Origin: Ciona savignyi
Taxonomy: Eukaryota > Chordata > Ascidiacea > Phlebobranchia > Cionidae
DNA: 64,000 nt
Assembly: GCA_000149265.1 (NCBI GenBank)
Contig: CH003386.1
Coordinates: 377,989-441,988 of the forward strand
Direction: 5' to 3'
The stretch's first letter is position 1. Every line of letters starts with the position of its first letter. Shown one piece after another: positions 1 through 10,426 of the stretch. Made by a program: the position numbers and the translations under genes. Under the pieces are notes generated by a model. It was given only the letters and a program-made list of their open reading frames with translations. It did no database searches and was not told the origin of the DNA.

Positions 1-3000
1 AACTAATAAGATCATCTCTGCCTCTGATATTTACACGCCCAGTCCCAATCAGGACTGGTATGATGTCGGCTTGGCACAACCTTCTCGCTGCTGGCCGCAC
101 TTCATCAACAGAGTAAGCATCACTAAATATGAAGAGAACCTTTCGCGGTATCTCAATTATCTCAAACTCTGTCTTCGATATAACTTTGTTCTTCTTAGTT
201 TTATCTTCGATTATCCTTTAAAAAATAAATTTAAAAATGAAAAAAATAAAAAGATGTTTTTTAAAGGTAAACACAAAACTGATTTATGGTTACATAGAAA
301 GTATTTTAAATACAAATTACAGTTGACTAGTGCTCAGAGACCTCGCAGGACGTAAACCAAAATATGTATGTAAGGCTTGTGGGAATGTGGGAAATGTGTA
401 GCGAATTCTACGTTGAAATTGCAAATACAAAATTAACCATCTGATTAGCTTACTGAAATTGTTCTGTTCTTGCAAAGTCCAAGGCTTCTCCTATAAATGT
501 TGATCTCAAAGTTCTATTCAATTTCCCAACGGCTTCATAGAATTCCACCCTTGATTTACCCACGGCTATATTGCTGGTTATCTTCTGCGTTGTGTCGAAT
601 GTAACTAGACCAAATTGGGACGTGATCGGACCCTTGTTACTTGTTTTTCCAATTTCGTCTGAACTAGGAATTGATTAGGTTTAAATCATGATCATATGGT
701 TCTAATCAAAGTTATCACTTAAAGTATAGTAAACGTGTTTATGTTTTTAAAGTTCTCTCACCTTTCGTTGACGAAGTAGAAAAACTTTGTGGCAAGCTTG
801 ATCCAGGGACCAACTGGTGCGAGGTCAGGATTTCCAAGACTTGCTGAGAGATCAACCAGATATACAATCTCTGCATCTGTCGTTTGCATATGCCATAATA
901 CAAAAACAAAAATAATCGTAATATGATAACAAACAAACAGCACTATAATAATGATTTTTATTTAATATATACCAGAAAAGGCCTATCTAGATATGTGTTG
1001 CAATATTTCTTAGGATATCTTATAATTTAAGTGTTAAGTTATTATTTCAAGTATTAAGGGTAAAACAAAAGCTAAAGGAACGTTTCAACCATGTACACTA
1101 CGACAATGGCTTTGGTAACAATAACAACATTAAAAACTGATGAGACCATTTTTTGCATCATGTTATTCTACAGTATCCTCACCTTCTATCCGATCAAAGA
1201 TAACCAACGGTTTCCAGATACCACGGAAGCCTTTTCCATCGTGACCCCCGTCTGTATGAAACACAATCAGCATCGTTTCTTCCGTGCTGTTTACTTCAGG
1301 TAGTTCTCCCCTACTTTGCAAATCGCCACTAAATGTCCCGAGTATTTGCTCGGGATCAGCTTCAAGCCCGTCGTAGACTTTCACAGGGTCAAAAGTCTCT
1401 TCGGTGTTGAAAATATCGAACCTAATCAACATTTACATTTCTTCAAATATAAACCACGGTGTTAGAGCATTGGCGCCAGCATAACCACCCCTATGTACAG
1501 TTGGGAAGATTTTTCAGCTTATATGATATTAAAAACTGGATTCGAGAGGCATTAAAGATAAATTTTATATTCACTTTTAAATGAGGATCTGCCAAAACTA
1601 CGCTTCGTTCGTTTTATACAAGTCAAAACTGACTTGAGATTTAGTCTGTATCCATGTCTTGCTCTCAACCTCCATTCGCACATTTCTCCGGTAAAGTACT
1701 TTCCCTTACTGAACAGTCCTGGGCTCCATATTGTTTTTTCAACCAAGTGTTTCGTGAACTGGCAGGTAGCACTAACTTCACCATCTAATACAAACGAACA
1801 AATGGTTAACATGGCCGATTCATATTTTTTATTAAATATGGTCTTAGTGACTAACCGACAATGATTTCGAAAGTTAACTAAGTAAAAAAAATAATAGAAA
1901 AATGTTATGCAATGGAAAAAGTATTTTGCTTAGCGATCAAAAAGTTGGGAAAACATTTTAATGGGTGTTGTCAGAGCACCTCCGGACACTCTTCTGTAAA
2001 ATTACGTCTTGTAAAATTACCTATAAAATATTTTCCTCGTGCGGCAACTAAATCGTTGAACAATCAACCTGGGAACATTTTAGAACGCCTGGTACATTCT
2101 TTATGAACGCTTTATACACTATACAGTACCCTACCATTTAGTTTAGTTAATTTTTTTGTTTCCACGATGAACACATAAATCAGGATTAAAAAAAATAATT
2201 TGGAAAACAGTAAAAAAACGACAGTCGTTAAAACATGTCTAAAATCAAGCAATAAATTATTAAAATTCGGTAAAATTAGACGTGGCCGCTAAACCCAAAT
2301 AAAAAATAATAATTTAAAAAATAATTAATTGTTTATAAAATTGTAGCCTATGTTGGTAATCTAGGCGTAAACAAAGGACATTATTTTATTAGGTATTTTT
2401 TATCTGAAATAAAGGTAACTCTATAAAGTAAAAATCTATTTTACCTCCAAACCATGACATCGGCTTTAGCAGAAGTTTGGAGATCATAGTTGTCACTGGA
2501 GGTCGCACAAGATCAGCATAGCGGGATATTTTGAATCCAAGTTCCGGACGACTGGACATGGCCTACGTAAATATGTTTAAAGTTGCATGTTCTTGTTCAT
2601 ATCTTATCCTTTATTACACCAAACAAATGTATTCATACTCGTATAATTATGGAAACAGATAAGCAATCCAAAACTAGTTCACTCTCCTCCAGACAAACCG
2701 TTGGCAGTTCTCCGAAATGTAGTGTAAAATACAAGAGTGTTCAACCATACTATTTTTTCTCGTCAGACAAAATATAAAAAAAAACGTGAAAGGGATGTAT
2801 ATAAGATATAAAACGGAACATATTGGCACGACTTGAAAACTTTTCCTTTCTTGGTAAAAACGATTTGTTAAATATTGTAGCTCAATACCTCTGCATACAG
2901 CTCCGCAAGATTATGGTACGTTTGTATGGTACCCAATCGAGCTTTTTGGGTTCGAACTAGGCTGGTCAAAAAGTCACTCCTGCTGGTAACGTTCGCGGAA

Positions 3001-5597
3001 CTGAATAGCTTTAGAAGTTCCTTGTGGTAGTCTGGCTTTTTAACCACGTCTGCTGGTCGCTTGCGACTGCGTCAAAGTGCATTTTAAATGTGGTAGTATT
3101 AAAGAAATGATGATATAGTGGTAAATGATGATAAGTATTTTGGAATTTACCTCAAAAATTCTCTAAATTCCTTTAAATGCTGTTGTGTCTTAGAAAGCGC
3201 ATTTCGCCGGGATCTTGCCGAGGTTGTTGCATTTACTTCCGACTTCACTCTTGGCTGTCTGTTTTGATGGATTAGAATATTTTTGTTTGTTTTTCTTTAT
3301 GTTGCCACGTAAAAATGTTTTAACTTTTTATTTTATAGGACTTGAATGGCAAACTGCTAATAAACAACTGGACCGCAAATCCTAGATTTAGGCGGTCAGT
3401 GCATGGTATTCAATGTGGTGTTTGCACGGACACAGTGAATAAATGTTTAAACCAAATCCACAGAACGTTTCAATCACAATACCACAATGGAATAGCTTTT
3501 GTAAAACACATGGGCGCTGATTTGACTTGCCCGTGTGATAACGTCTATTGGATTCATTGTCTTATTCACGGGAATAAAATACGAACATATATGCTATTTT
3601 AAAGGAAATAGCTAAGGTTCTAAGTATGTATTTTTACAATGCGTCATGTAGATACTGGGCTCAATTTCTCTTAAAACATGCACAAATTATGTTCAAAGCC
3701 GTTGACTAACCCTAAGGAATTAACTGCGCCGATTTAAATTCGTGTGAGAGATTGTTCGAAATTAATCTTAATCACACTAACCTGTTCTCCAGAGGGTCTA
3801 CTATAATTGTTACAATCCATGCACCGGTCTTTTTGCACCGTTTTATTTCTTCAATTGCGTCCAAAAATAGTCGGAAACTGGAGTACGGGGACTGGAAGTT
3901 AACTACGATAACCACGAGAGTCGGTTTCAACTTTGCTCCTCTCAAGAAGTTCGCTACAGATTTTAAGATGCAAGGTCATTTTAGGGAGAAATGGCAAATG
4001 ATCATAATAAAACATAATAATAAACTAAAATGCATTTTCTAAAATAGATATTAAAAAAGAAATATCCTTTACATCTTATAGCATGTAGCGCATACGATAC
4101 GTCAATTGAGTTCGGATCAAGGTCGCTGTGGTCCCCTCGATCCAATTTTCGTACAATTTCATTGTTGTACATTGTCAGCTCTTGAATTTTGCGTTGCAAT
4201 CCCGCACGAGCGCTATAAAAGAAACCTTATTTCATTGGCTAGTTTTTTATTATAAAAAGTAATATTTTCAATGATTAAATAAGCGACGGAGTTCCTAAAT
4301 TCATTTCCCACCAAAAAATACCATTATGAGCCCTGTGATCCTATACAAGAGAAATGTCATTATCAAGTCGTTTTTAATGAGTGGCTTAATACAATATCAA
4401 CACATCATTAACATGGCTGTAAGTGCGGGATTATGTGTAAAATTTCCGTGTTTTAAATTCGCCTGCGTTGTTCTATAATTTTAAAAATAAACATGAGTAA
4501 CAACATACTGTAAGATTTATCGTCGCAATTATTGTTTATATTATATCGATGTCACTAGGGAATAAGATCGGTATAGTATTCCCCTTTTTCCCACAATTTC
4601 ACCGAACTATAAAACGCTTGTTTTTCACCGCATGAGCATTATCGTGAGGTAATCGGTCTTTTGGTAGTATGTTTTTGAATTAACGGTTATAAAGAAGATG
4701 TGTATGACGTGCTTTGGCTCCTGTTCAGCCACAATTTGGTAAATATTGGTTTTATTTCTCAAACTAGTAATTTTTGTGATAATTAAATTGTACATATATT
4801 TTTCCTTAGAAAACCGTCATTTCAAGACTTTTCGTTTTCGCCATCATTCAAATTCGAATAAATTCAGTTTTGGACAATGACGCGTTATTTCAAACTCTGA
4901 ATAAGAGACGCCGTCTAAGCATACTGTAGCCTCTCACAAAGACAGGTGTTAGGAGCCAGCACCTTGTCGGGAAGTTACAATACTATACAATAGTGCAGAA
5001 CTTTTTGTGATAAAAAGTATCATGAGATCACTGCTTTCGTTGGTGCTTCTTACCCTTTGCAACATGACGTGAAATCGATCTGGTGTTGCGTACGGGCTGT
5101 AAAAAGGGAAACTCCCAATCGACTGCTCGTCTTCTTTGGCGAGATGGTTGAAAGACTGTGTGCTCCTAATCCAATAAACTTTTTCACGTAGGAGAAATCT
5201 CGATTCTAAAATAGCGGTCTTTATTACAAATCGACATAATCACCCTCGTGTTGCAAGCGCAGTAGGCTACATTAATCGTTTATTCATGTAATATAATTCT
5301 ATATAATCATTAATCCAAATAAACTATCGAAATAATAAAGTTTAAAACTTCAAAACCATCCCACCGTAACTCCCGCCCTTTGTATGACGTATACAACATC
5401 CGGGGTAATGCTATAATCCGTGCTTGGCTGCTCTGGATTTCGTGTGCTTTCACCTTTCAGATATATACGATTTTAACTATTTTGTGGCTATAAAACCGAA
5501 AATCATATTGTTTTACAAGTTGGATCAGCTAGTTACCTGCATTTTCTTCCGAGGAGGCCACGAATTTAACCAGGCAAAGCAAAAGTAAAAACTTCAT
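1..5597 (-). CDS. Secreted vWA-CUB-vWA protein (gene A), 3' end beyond window
   Basis: Twelve exons can be joined with consistent phases: 5537-5597, 5365-5453, 5054-5205, 4073-4212, 3782-3953, 2889-3066, 2445-2562, 1634-1784, 1183-1421, 762-876, 454-663 and <1-215. The first exon starts MKFLLLLCLVKFVASS, a signal peptide, so the protein is secreted. Exons 2-6 encode a first vWA-like domain (PDVVYVIQRAGVT ... LKPTLVVIVVNF ... KTGAWIVTIIVDP). Exons 8-9 encode a CUB domain (ATCQFTKHLVEKTIWSPG ... MCEWRLRA ... FDPVKVYDG ... FRGIWKPL). Exons 10-12 encode a second vWA domain with an intact metal site (YLVDLSASLG, TFIGEALDFA, FIFSDAYS). vWA and CUB domains typically mediate extracellular protein-protein adhesion; the partner is unknown. 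The CUB shows only the first cysteine pair. The exon 2 donor (GTGGGA at 5363) was chosen because it is the one that keeps phase. The product name is an inference from domains only. Confidence 0.85.
1183..1784 (-). other. CUB domain of gene A
   Basis: Two exons (1634-1784 and 1183-1421). The first carries the N-terminal cysteine and the W-S-P-G, GKYF and C-E-W-R-L hallmarks. The second carries FDPVKVYDG and the C-terminal F-R-G-I-W-K strand. The second disulfide pair of canonical CUB domains is missing, as in several known two-cysteine CUBs. It lies between the two vWA domains. Confidence 0.8.
2204..2299. repeat. Interspersed repeat, copy 1
   Basis: Lies in the intron between exons 7 and 8 of gene A. 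It shares two blocks with 11050-11142: ACAGTCGTTAAAACA(T/C)GTC, and about 50-60 bases further on GACG(T/C)GGCCGC(T/C)AAACC. The order and near-equal spacing of both blocks at two unlinked intronic positions indicate a dispersed element. Its class cannot be told from two copies. Confidence 0.5.
3782..5453 (-). other. vWA domain 1 of gene A, without a MIDAS metal site
   Basis: Spread over exons 5365-5453, 5054-5205, 4073-4212 and 3782-3953, finishing in 2889-3066. The alternating hydrophobic strands and helices of a vWA fold are recognisable (DVVYVIQ, FSYVKKFIG, LVVIVVNF, GAWIVTIIVD, HKELLKLFSSANV). At the three places that form the metal-ion-dependent adhesion site the expected residues are absent: the first strand ends VIQRAGVT rather than DxSxS, no threonine sits in the IDVSYALHAI segment, and the third-motif Asp is Asn (VVNFQSP). 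Compare the second vWA of the same gene, where all three are present. Confidence 0.7.
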
Positions 5598-6165
5598 GAT
5601 TTTCCGATTTTTACTTTTGTTTATTTTTAGCAGAATTTTGTTGTAACATTACGTCATAGAAACGTTTGTTATCGTTTAATAGGCCGTAAGGATTACATAT
5701 TTGCATTTATGACTTTATGTTATTAAAGAATTGTTTAACTTTAAGAAAATGTAGTACAGTACAGCGCTCAGGCCTATATAAGAAGTGTTTACAAATTTTT
5801 GTTCATACTTGCGAAAGAGATATTTCGTGTTAAGTACCATATGTGTAAGCGTGCGTTTAACGCATACAATAAATGGTTGAAGCTACGCAAAATTAAACCC
5901 ATGTGGAATTAAAATTGGGCGGGATGAAACCGGACGAACTTATACGAACCCATACAGACTTAAATTTAAATCTGTGCAGAACAGCCATAAAAGTATTAAA
6001 CAAACCCGTACACTACAGAACTTAACCAATTAAAATGAAATTAAGCCATTATTGCTGAATTGAGCCTGTGACCCCTAGGGAGTGTACATTTTAAAATTAT
6101 ACTATAGATTTAAAACACATAAATGTATGCAAGCTAGTTTATTTTCTATAGCAACTGTTCAGTAT
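5598..6165. other. Intergenic region between genes A and B
   Basis: About 570 AT-rich bases between the start codon of A and the stop codon of B, both on the minus strand, so it must hold the promoter of A and the 3' end of B. I see no coding exon. A TATATAAG string near 5774 is in plus orientation with no plus-strand gene behind it. Confidence 0.6.
6138..6143 (-). terminator. Candidate polyadenylation signal of gene B
   Basis: AATAAA on the minus strand (TTTATT on plus), 23 bases past the stop codon of gene B. A short 3' UTR fits the compact genes here. Confidence 0.45.
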
Positions 6166-9100
6166 TTACTGAAGGTACGACATGACGCGAACAATTCGTT
6201 TTTCATAGAGTGGTAGGAACACTTCAGTTGACCCGTCTGCGTCAACATCCCCAACTGCGATTGCCCCAACTGTACCGCGGCCATCACTGTAGATCTAATT
6301 GATACATAAGTTATTTCGACTTCTTGTTGTGTGTTTCCTGGCGTTAAGTGTGGACTGCGGAGTCATTTAGGACTAAACTATGGTCTATATGTAGAGTCAA
6401 AGGCTGTATGTTGGCGAACAGTTGCAGCTGTACTTTCCATAACTATATATGTTCCAAATCAAATACCTCTAAAAAAAGAAAAAAATTGGAATAAAAATAC
6501 TATGTCGTTTAAAAGAAATTTATATATTGTTTATAATTTTTTTTATTTGAGGAAAATTACATATGTTATATATATACCATATAGTGCTGATTACATATAC
6601 TTATTTTACAAAGGAACTTACTGTCACAGACGAGTAAGTCCAATCGAATGGGTCTTCACTACTTGCTGTCACTACATATGCTTGACCATCGTCGTCACCG
6701 CTCACCATAATGTACGGCTTGCTGTTGGTGTAATAAGATGGTAGTTAGATTGAAATCGTACCCAGCAATGAAGTTGCACCGCCTGCCTGAATAAACTAGC
6801 ATCCACGGCGAATTAAATCAGCATTTATTATTCCCCCCTTCATAAAATCGCTTTCTCCACATTTCTTAATATACATCACATAGCCGAGTGTAAGTTTTAT
6901 TGAAATGATGGATGATAAGATATGTCTAGACTAATTCTATACTGTTATTTGATTTCGACGACCATGCATGCTGGAGAATATATATACTTACACCCCGGCT
7001 AGTTCCATACTGCTGAGTGGCCAGAACGCATTAGCTGATCCTGGTGACCCCGACCCGGGTAGCGGGAAGTCCTTGTATCCAGATTGTAAGATATGTCTGT
7101 GGGAAAATTTGGATTAAAGTAAAATGCTCACCACGAATAAATGTAAATAGGCTAAGTGTAAATAAAAACCTGTCCCATGGTTCGTTTTGCCAGTCATCTG
7201 GAATCTCATAAGCGATCAATGCGCCAGGACTGCCCAGCTGACTCCAGGTCGTACACAAGACATCTAACCGTCCATCCATATTTACATCCACAATCTATGA
7301 AATTAATATGTTGGTTTGATTGTCTCCACTAATCTTAAATATACAAGTATAGATTTTATGATGAAGTTAACCTGTAGGTCAAAGTACCAGCCGTAGTTAT
7401 CAACAGCCATGTGTCGGATAGAAGCGAGGTCTTCCCAATCTCTTGTCGCACTCCAAGTCAAGCCAAGCTCGAAACTGAAATTTCATATGCGTAATCCATA
7501 ACAAAAGAGTTAGATTAAGTAATACTGTGTAAACCCTCTATTAGCAACAAAAGATATTGCGAGTTTGGTAACGATCACTGTTATGTTTCACCTTTCACAG
7601 ATTAACGACCAAGACCGAATAAGACCGAAATAATGTGAATTAGTGTATGCCAAAATTGTTGGTTGTCGCCGGAAAAGTTTCTTAGTATAAGACAACATTT
7701 AAACCAAATGAAATAATAGGTTTAATAAAAGTGAAGAAAAATGTGATACAACACAAATGCTCATGTATAACTCGACTCTGGGCGCGAGCAAATCTTACGA
7801 TTTCCCGTGCGTTAATTCTCTCACAATTTTCCACTCCCCTATAGATAGAACATGAATATGCTACCCAATATATTATAAAATATCAATTTATACGTTTAAT
7901 ATATCTATGTGTGGTTATACTAGCCAACTATTAGCATATAGTTAAGCTGTTCTACAGGAAAGAGCTTGAAGAAAAGGAGACACCTGTAAATATATATGCT
8001 GGTCCTAATCAGCAGAGTAACAAATTTACCTCCAGAACCCAGCGCTTATAATGACGGGCGTGGTAGTTCCATCAGCCAGTGGTAGATCGTGGATACGGAA
8101 AGCGATGTCCTCGGTCCCCTCGTGCAAAACATGGAGTTCCCAGGATGGCGTTGCGTAAGTTAAACCGGGGTTTTCAAACCAGACTAATTGAGACTCTTCG
8201 GCGGCAGCTGTGTTGGGTAAATATAGCCAAGGTATATATAGAGAAAAAAAGAAAGGCTATACACGTGTGGGTATTTTTTCTGTAAGCGCAACATTTTGAT
8301 CTTAGTATAAACTAAGTGCAAGAAACGCGGTCGTACTCGATACCGTGAGGACAAAATGTTAAATATTTAGAGAACCTCCCGTTCCATAAGCGCGTGCAGT
8401 GACAGCATCGACATGTCCATCTTTGTTCATGTCCATCCATACGACTCGGTGGTAGAACCATTTCTCGCCTGTTGCTTTCGACGATATGATTACTGGTGCT
8501 GGAGATAAATTGAAACCGTGTAAACATTTTCAGGCAAGATTTTGTTTGTGGTCGATTAGTAAAATAAATAATTCTTTAAGATTAAGGCACGGAATAATTC
8601 GCATAAGTTTAGTCCACATGCAATACGTCTGTCACCTGTGTTGCTTTTGTCAGACACGTCTATTAGAGCTATTGCACCGTCGTCTTTACCGGGAAGAAAG
8701 AATCCACTCGCTACCGCCCACATGCGGCTGTCAAAAATTCCATCTAAAGACAATGTGTCAATTTGCATTTCCATGAGGAAATACCAAATGATTACCTGGG
8801 ACTTGGGTAACTTCATTTGGCCAATGTAACTCATCAGTTAGCATATCGGACGTAAAGACATCTGTGTTTAAATATTCGTTTACGCCGTTGATGCTGTATA
8901 CGTGATCTTTAACCGACCTACAAGGAAATATGAATATGTTTTAATATATTTCGAAAATAGTTGTTAATAAGTAATTAAATGCTATTGTAACCAACAATAT
9001 TATACATACAATGATCCAGTGAAAAATGACACGCCGATATCTTGAATCGGCTGTCCATTGGATCCCAGCTGGTTCTTGTCCTCTAAAATACTGCAGAAAG

Positions 9101-9212
9101 CTGGGTTATAAGTCGTTGGGATATCATCCATTAACTTTGGGGTCGGATCCACCAATGCGCCGTGAATAAACAGCGGCATACAAAGCAATACTATGGCCGT
9201 TAGAGCTACCAT
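6166..9212 (-). CDS. Secreted FG-GAP/VCBS-repeat protein (gene B)
   Basis: Ten exons: 9010-9212, 8796-8917, 8636-8743, 8376-8498, 8030-8207, 7372-7474, 7170-7294, 6992-7096, 6622-6721 and 6166-6294. All phases agree and the total is 1296 nt, giving 431 residues. The start MVALTAIVLLCMPLFIHG is a signal peptide. Calcium-loop motifs of FG-GAP/VCBS propeller blades recur: GKDDGAI (exon 3), DMNKDGHVDA (exon 4), DVNMDGRLDV (exon 7), SGDDDGQAYV (exon 9) and DVDADGSTEV (exon 10). No transmembrane segment or other domain is visible, so it looks like a free-standing secreted beta-propeller, unlike integrin alpha chains. The function and ligand are unknown. It is the downstream partner of the tandem paralogue C and shares every intron position with it. 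Confidence 0.88.
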
Positions 9213-10280
9213 GGTTTCTTTTTAATATTGACCACAGAAATTACCCTGGTAATACAAAATTACTGGCTGACGAAACTTAACAAAATTTGTTTTCTATATA
9301 ATCAAAATAACTCGTATAAATATATGTAAACAGTTATGCCACATTTTGAAATTACGAATCGTCTAAAGGGCGTTTTTATTAGCCCACTTTTCGAACAACG
9401 CATTTAATCTACGCATACATTTTATATATAACCTATGTATGTAGGCCCTTATATATACTGTGGTTAAATACAGCTGTATGTACAATTGAACTTTCCCACG
9501 TTGTGATGTAATACGAAAGTGTGATTGCAACGATTCACCACGATTTGCAATGAATTTTTACCAGAATTTAACACATTTAAGAAAAATCCGTGCACGGATA
9601 AATGTATCACAATTAACAGATAACTCATGCCCTTTGTCCACTTGCCAAAACAAATTATTCTACCTATACATAAAAACAGAGTTTACGTCAGTTTTAAAAT
9701 TGTTTTTTTTTTAGTATGAGTTGGTCGCTTTCGGCTAAACAGCCGATCCTAAAGGAAACAATTTCTGTGCTTTACGAAGACACCCGATCAGCAAATAAAT
9801 CGTTCAAAACTTGCAACCTTGTCAACTTCGGTGACCCGGTGCTCTCCCGCATGTCGCTTATATTTGGAATGTTACATAACACCAGGATTTGCGTAACGCC
9901 CTTTTAAAAGTTATATAACATTGGAAATGGGTTAACTTTTTTTCCTTCTGTAAAAACTATATTGACAAAGTTCGTTCTAAAGACTAGGAAGCGTAGCTGC
10001 CCGTCATCAAACGAACTATTGTGTTATGTAAACCAGCCATTAGTTACCGTGGGATAAAGGGAAATGCTCTTGACGGACATTTTCGGAACGAGGTGAAATT
10101 TAATGACACGGACAGAACTAAAAGTCGGTGTTGTACAACCGGGTAACACGGTAGTGGTGGCACAAGGTGTTCCGTCGAATGAAGTGTTATTAAGTAACCC
10201 TGTTGGACTTTTCAATGATTTTTATCAATTTTAAAACGTAAAAAGTTTTTTTCTGTTTGTGACAAATATAGTGATAGTTG

Positions 10281-10375
10281 GTTCGAGCCCCAGTTTATCG
10301 GGCACAAATGCCCATCCGCTGGGGCATAACGATGTGTTTTGAACCCACATTATACACGACTGTTACGATTTTTAA
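10281..10375 (+). repeat. Possible tRNA-derived SINE fragment
   Basis: GGTTCGAGCCCC near 10281 matches a Pol III B-box/T-loop. It is followed by a GGGCACAAATGCCC hairpin and a second copy-like stretch ending in ACACGACTGTTACG. There is no A-box at the right distance upstream and no cloverleaf can be folded by eye, so it is not a functional tRNA gene. The SINE call is tentative. Confidence 0.3.
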
Positions 10376-10417
10376 CTATTCCCTATTAAATCAAGACAAA
10401 ATATGCGTCAGTGAGAT

Positions 10418-10423
10418 TTTATT
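10418..10423 (-). terminator. Candidate polyadenylation signal of gene C
   Basis: AATAAA on the minus strand begins only four bases past the TAG stop of gene C. Confidence 0.4.
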
Positions 10424-10426
10424 TTA

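Larger units (their letters stand above)
9213..10426. other. Intergenic region between paralogues B and C
   Basis: About 1.2 kb between the start of B and the stop of C; the B promoter should lie at its left end. Short open frames at 9716-9907 (plus) and 10024-10215 (minus) show no recognisable domain or splice-linked partner. The right part holds a tRNA-like repeat fragment (10281-10375). Confidence 0.5.

Noticed and set aside
3342-3602. Plus-strand open frame of 86 codons preceded by a pyrimidine-rich AG
   Set aside because: It sits inside an intron of gene A on the opposite strand, matches no domain I recognise, and has no partner exon in phase.
6331-6744. Plus-strand open frame of 137 codons
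   Set aside because: Antisense to exon 9 of gene B and its flanking intron. The minus strand gives conserved FG-GAP sequence shared with the paralogue.
10281-10292. tRNA gene suggested by GGTTCGAGCCCC
   Set aside because: No matching acceptor stem, D-arm or anticodon arm at the right spacing, so only a repeat fragment is claimed.
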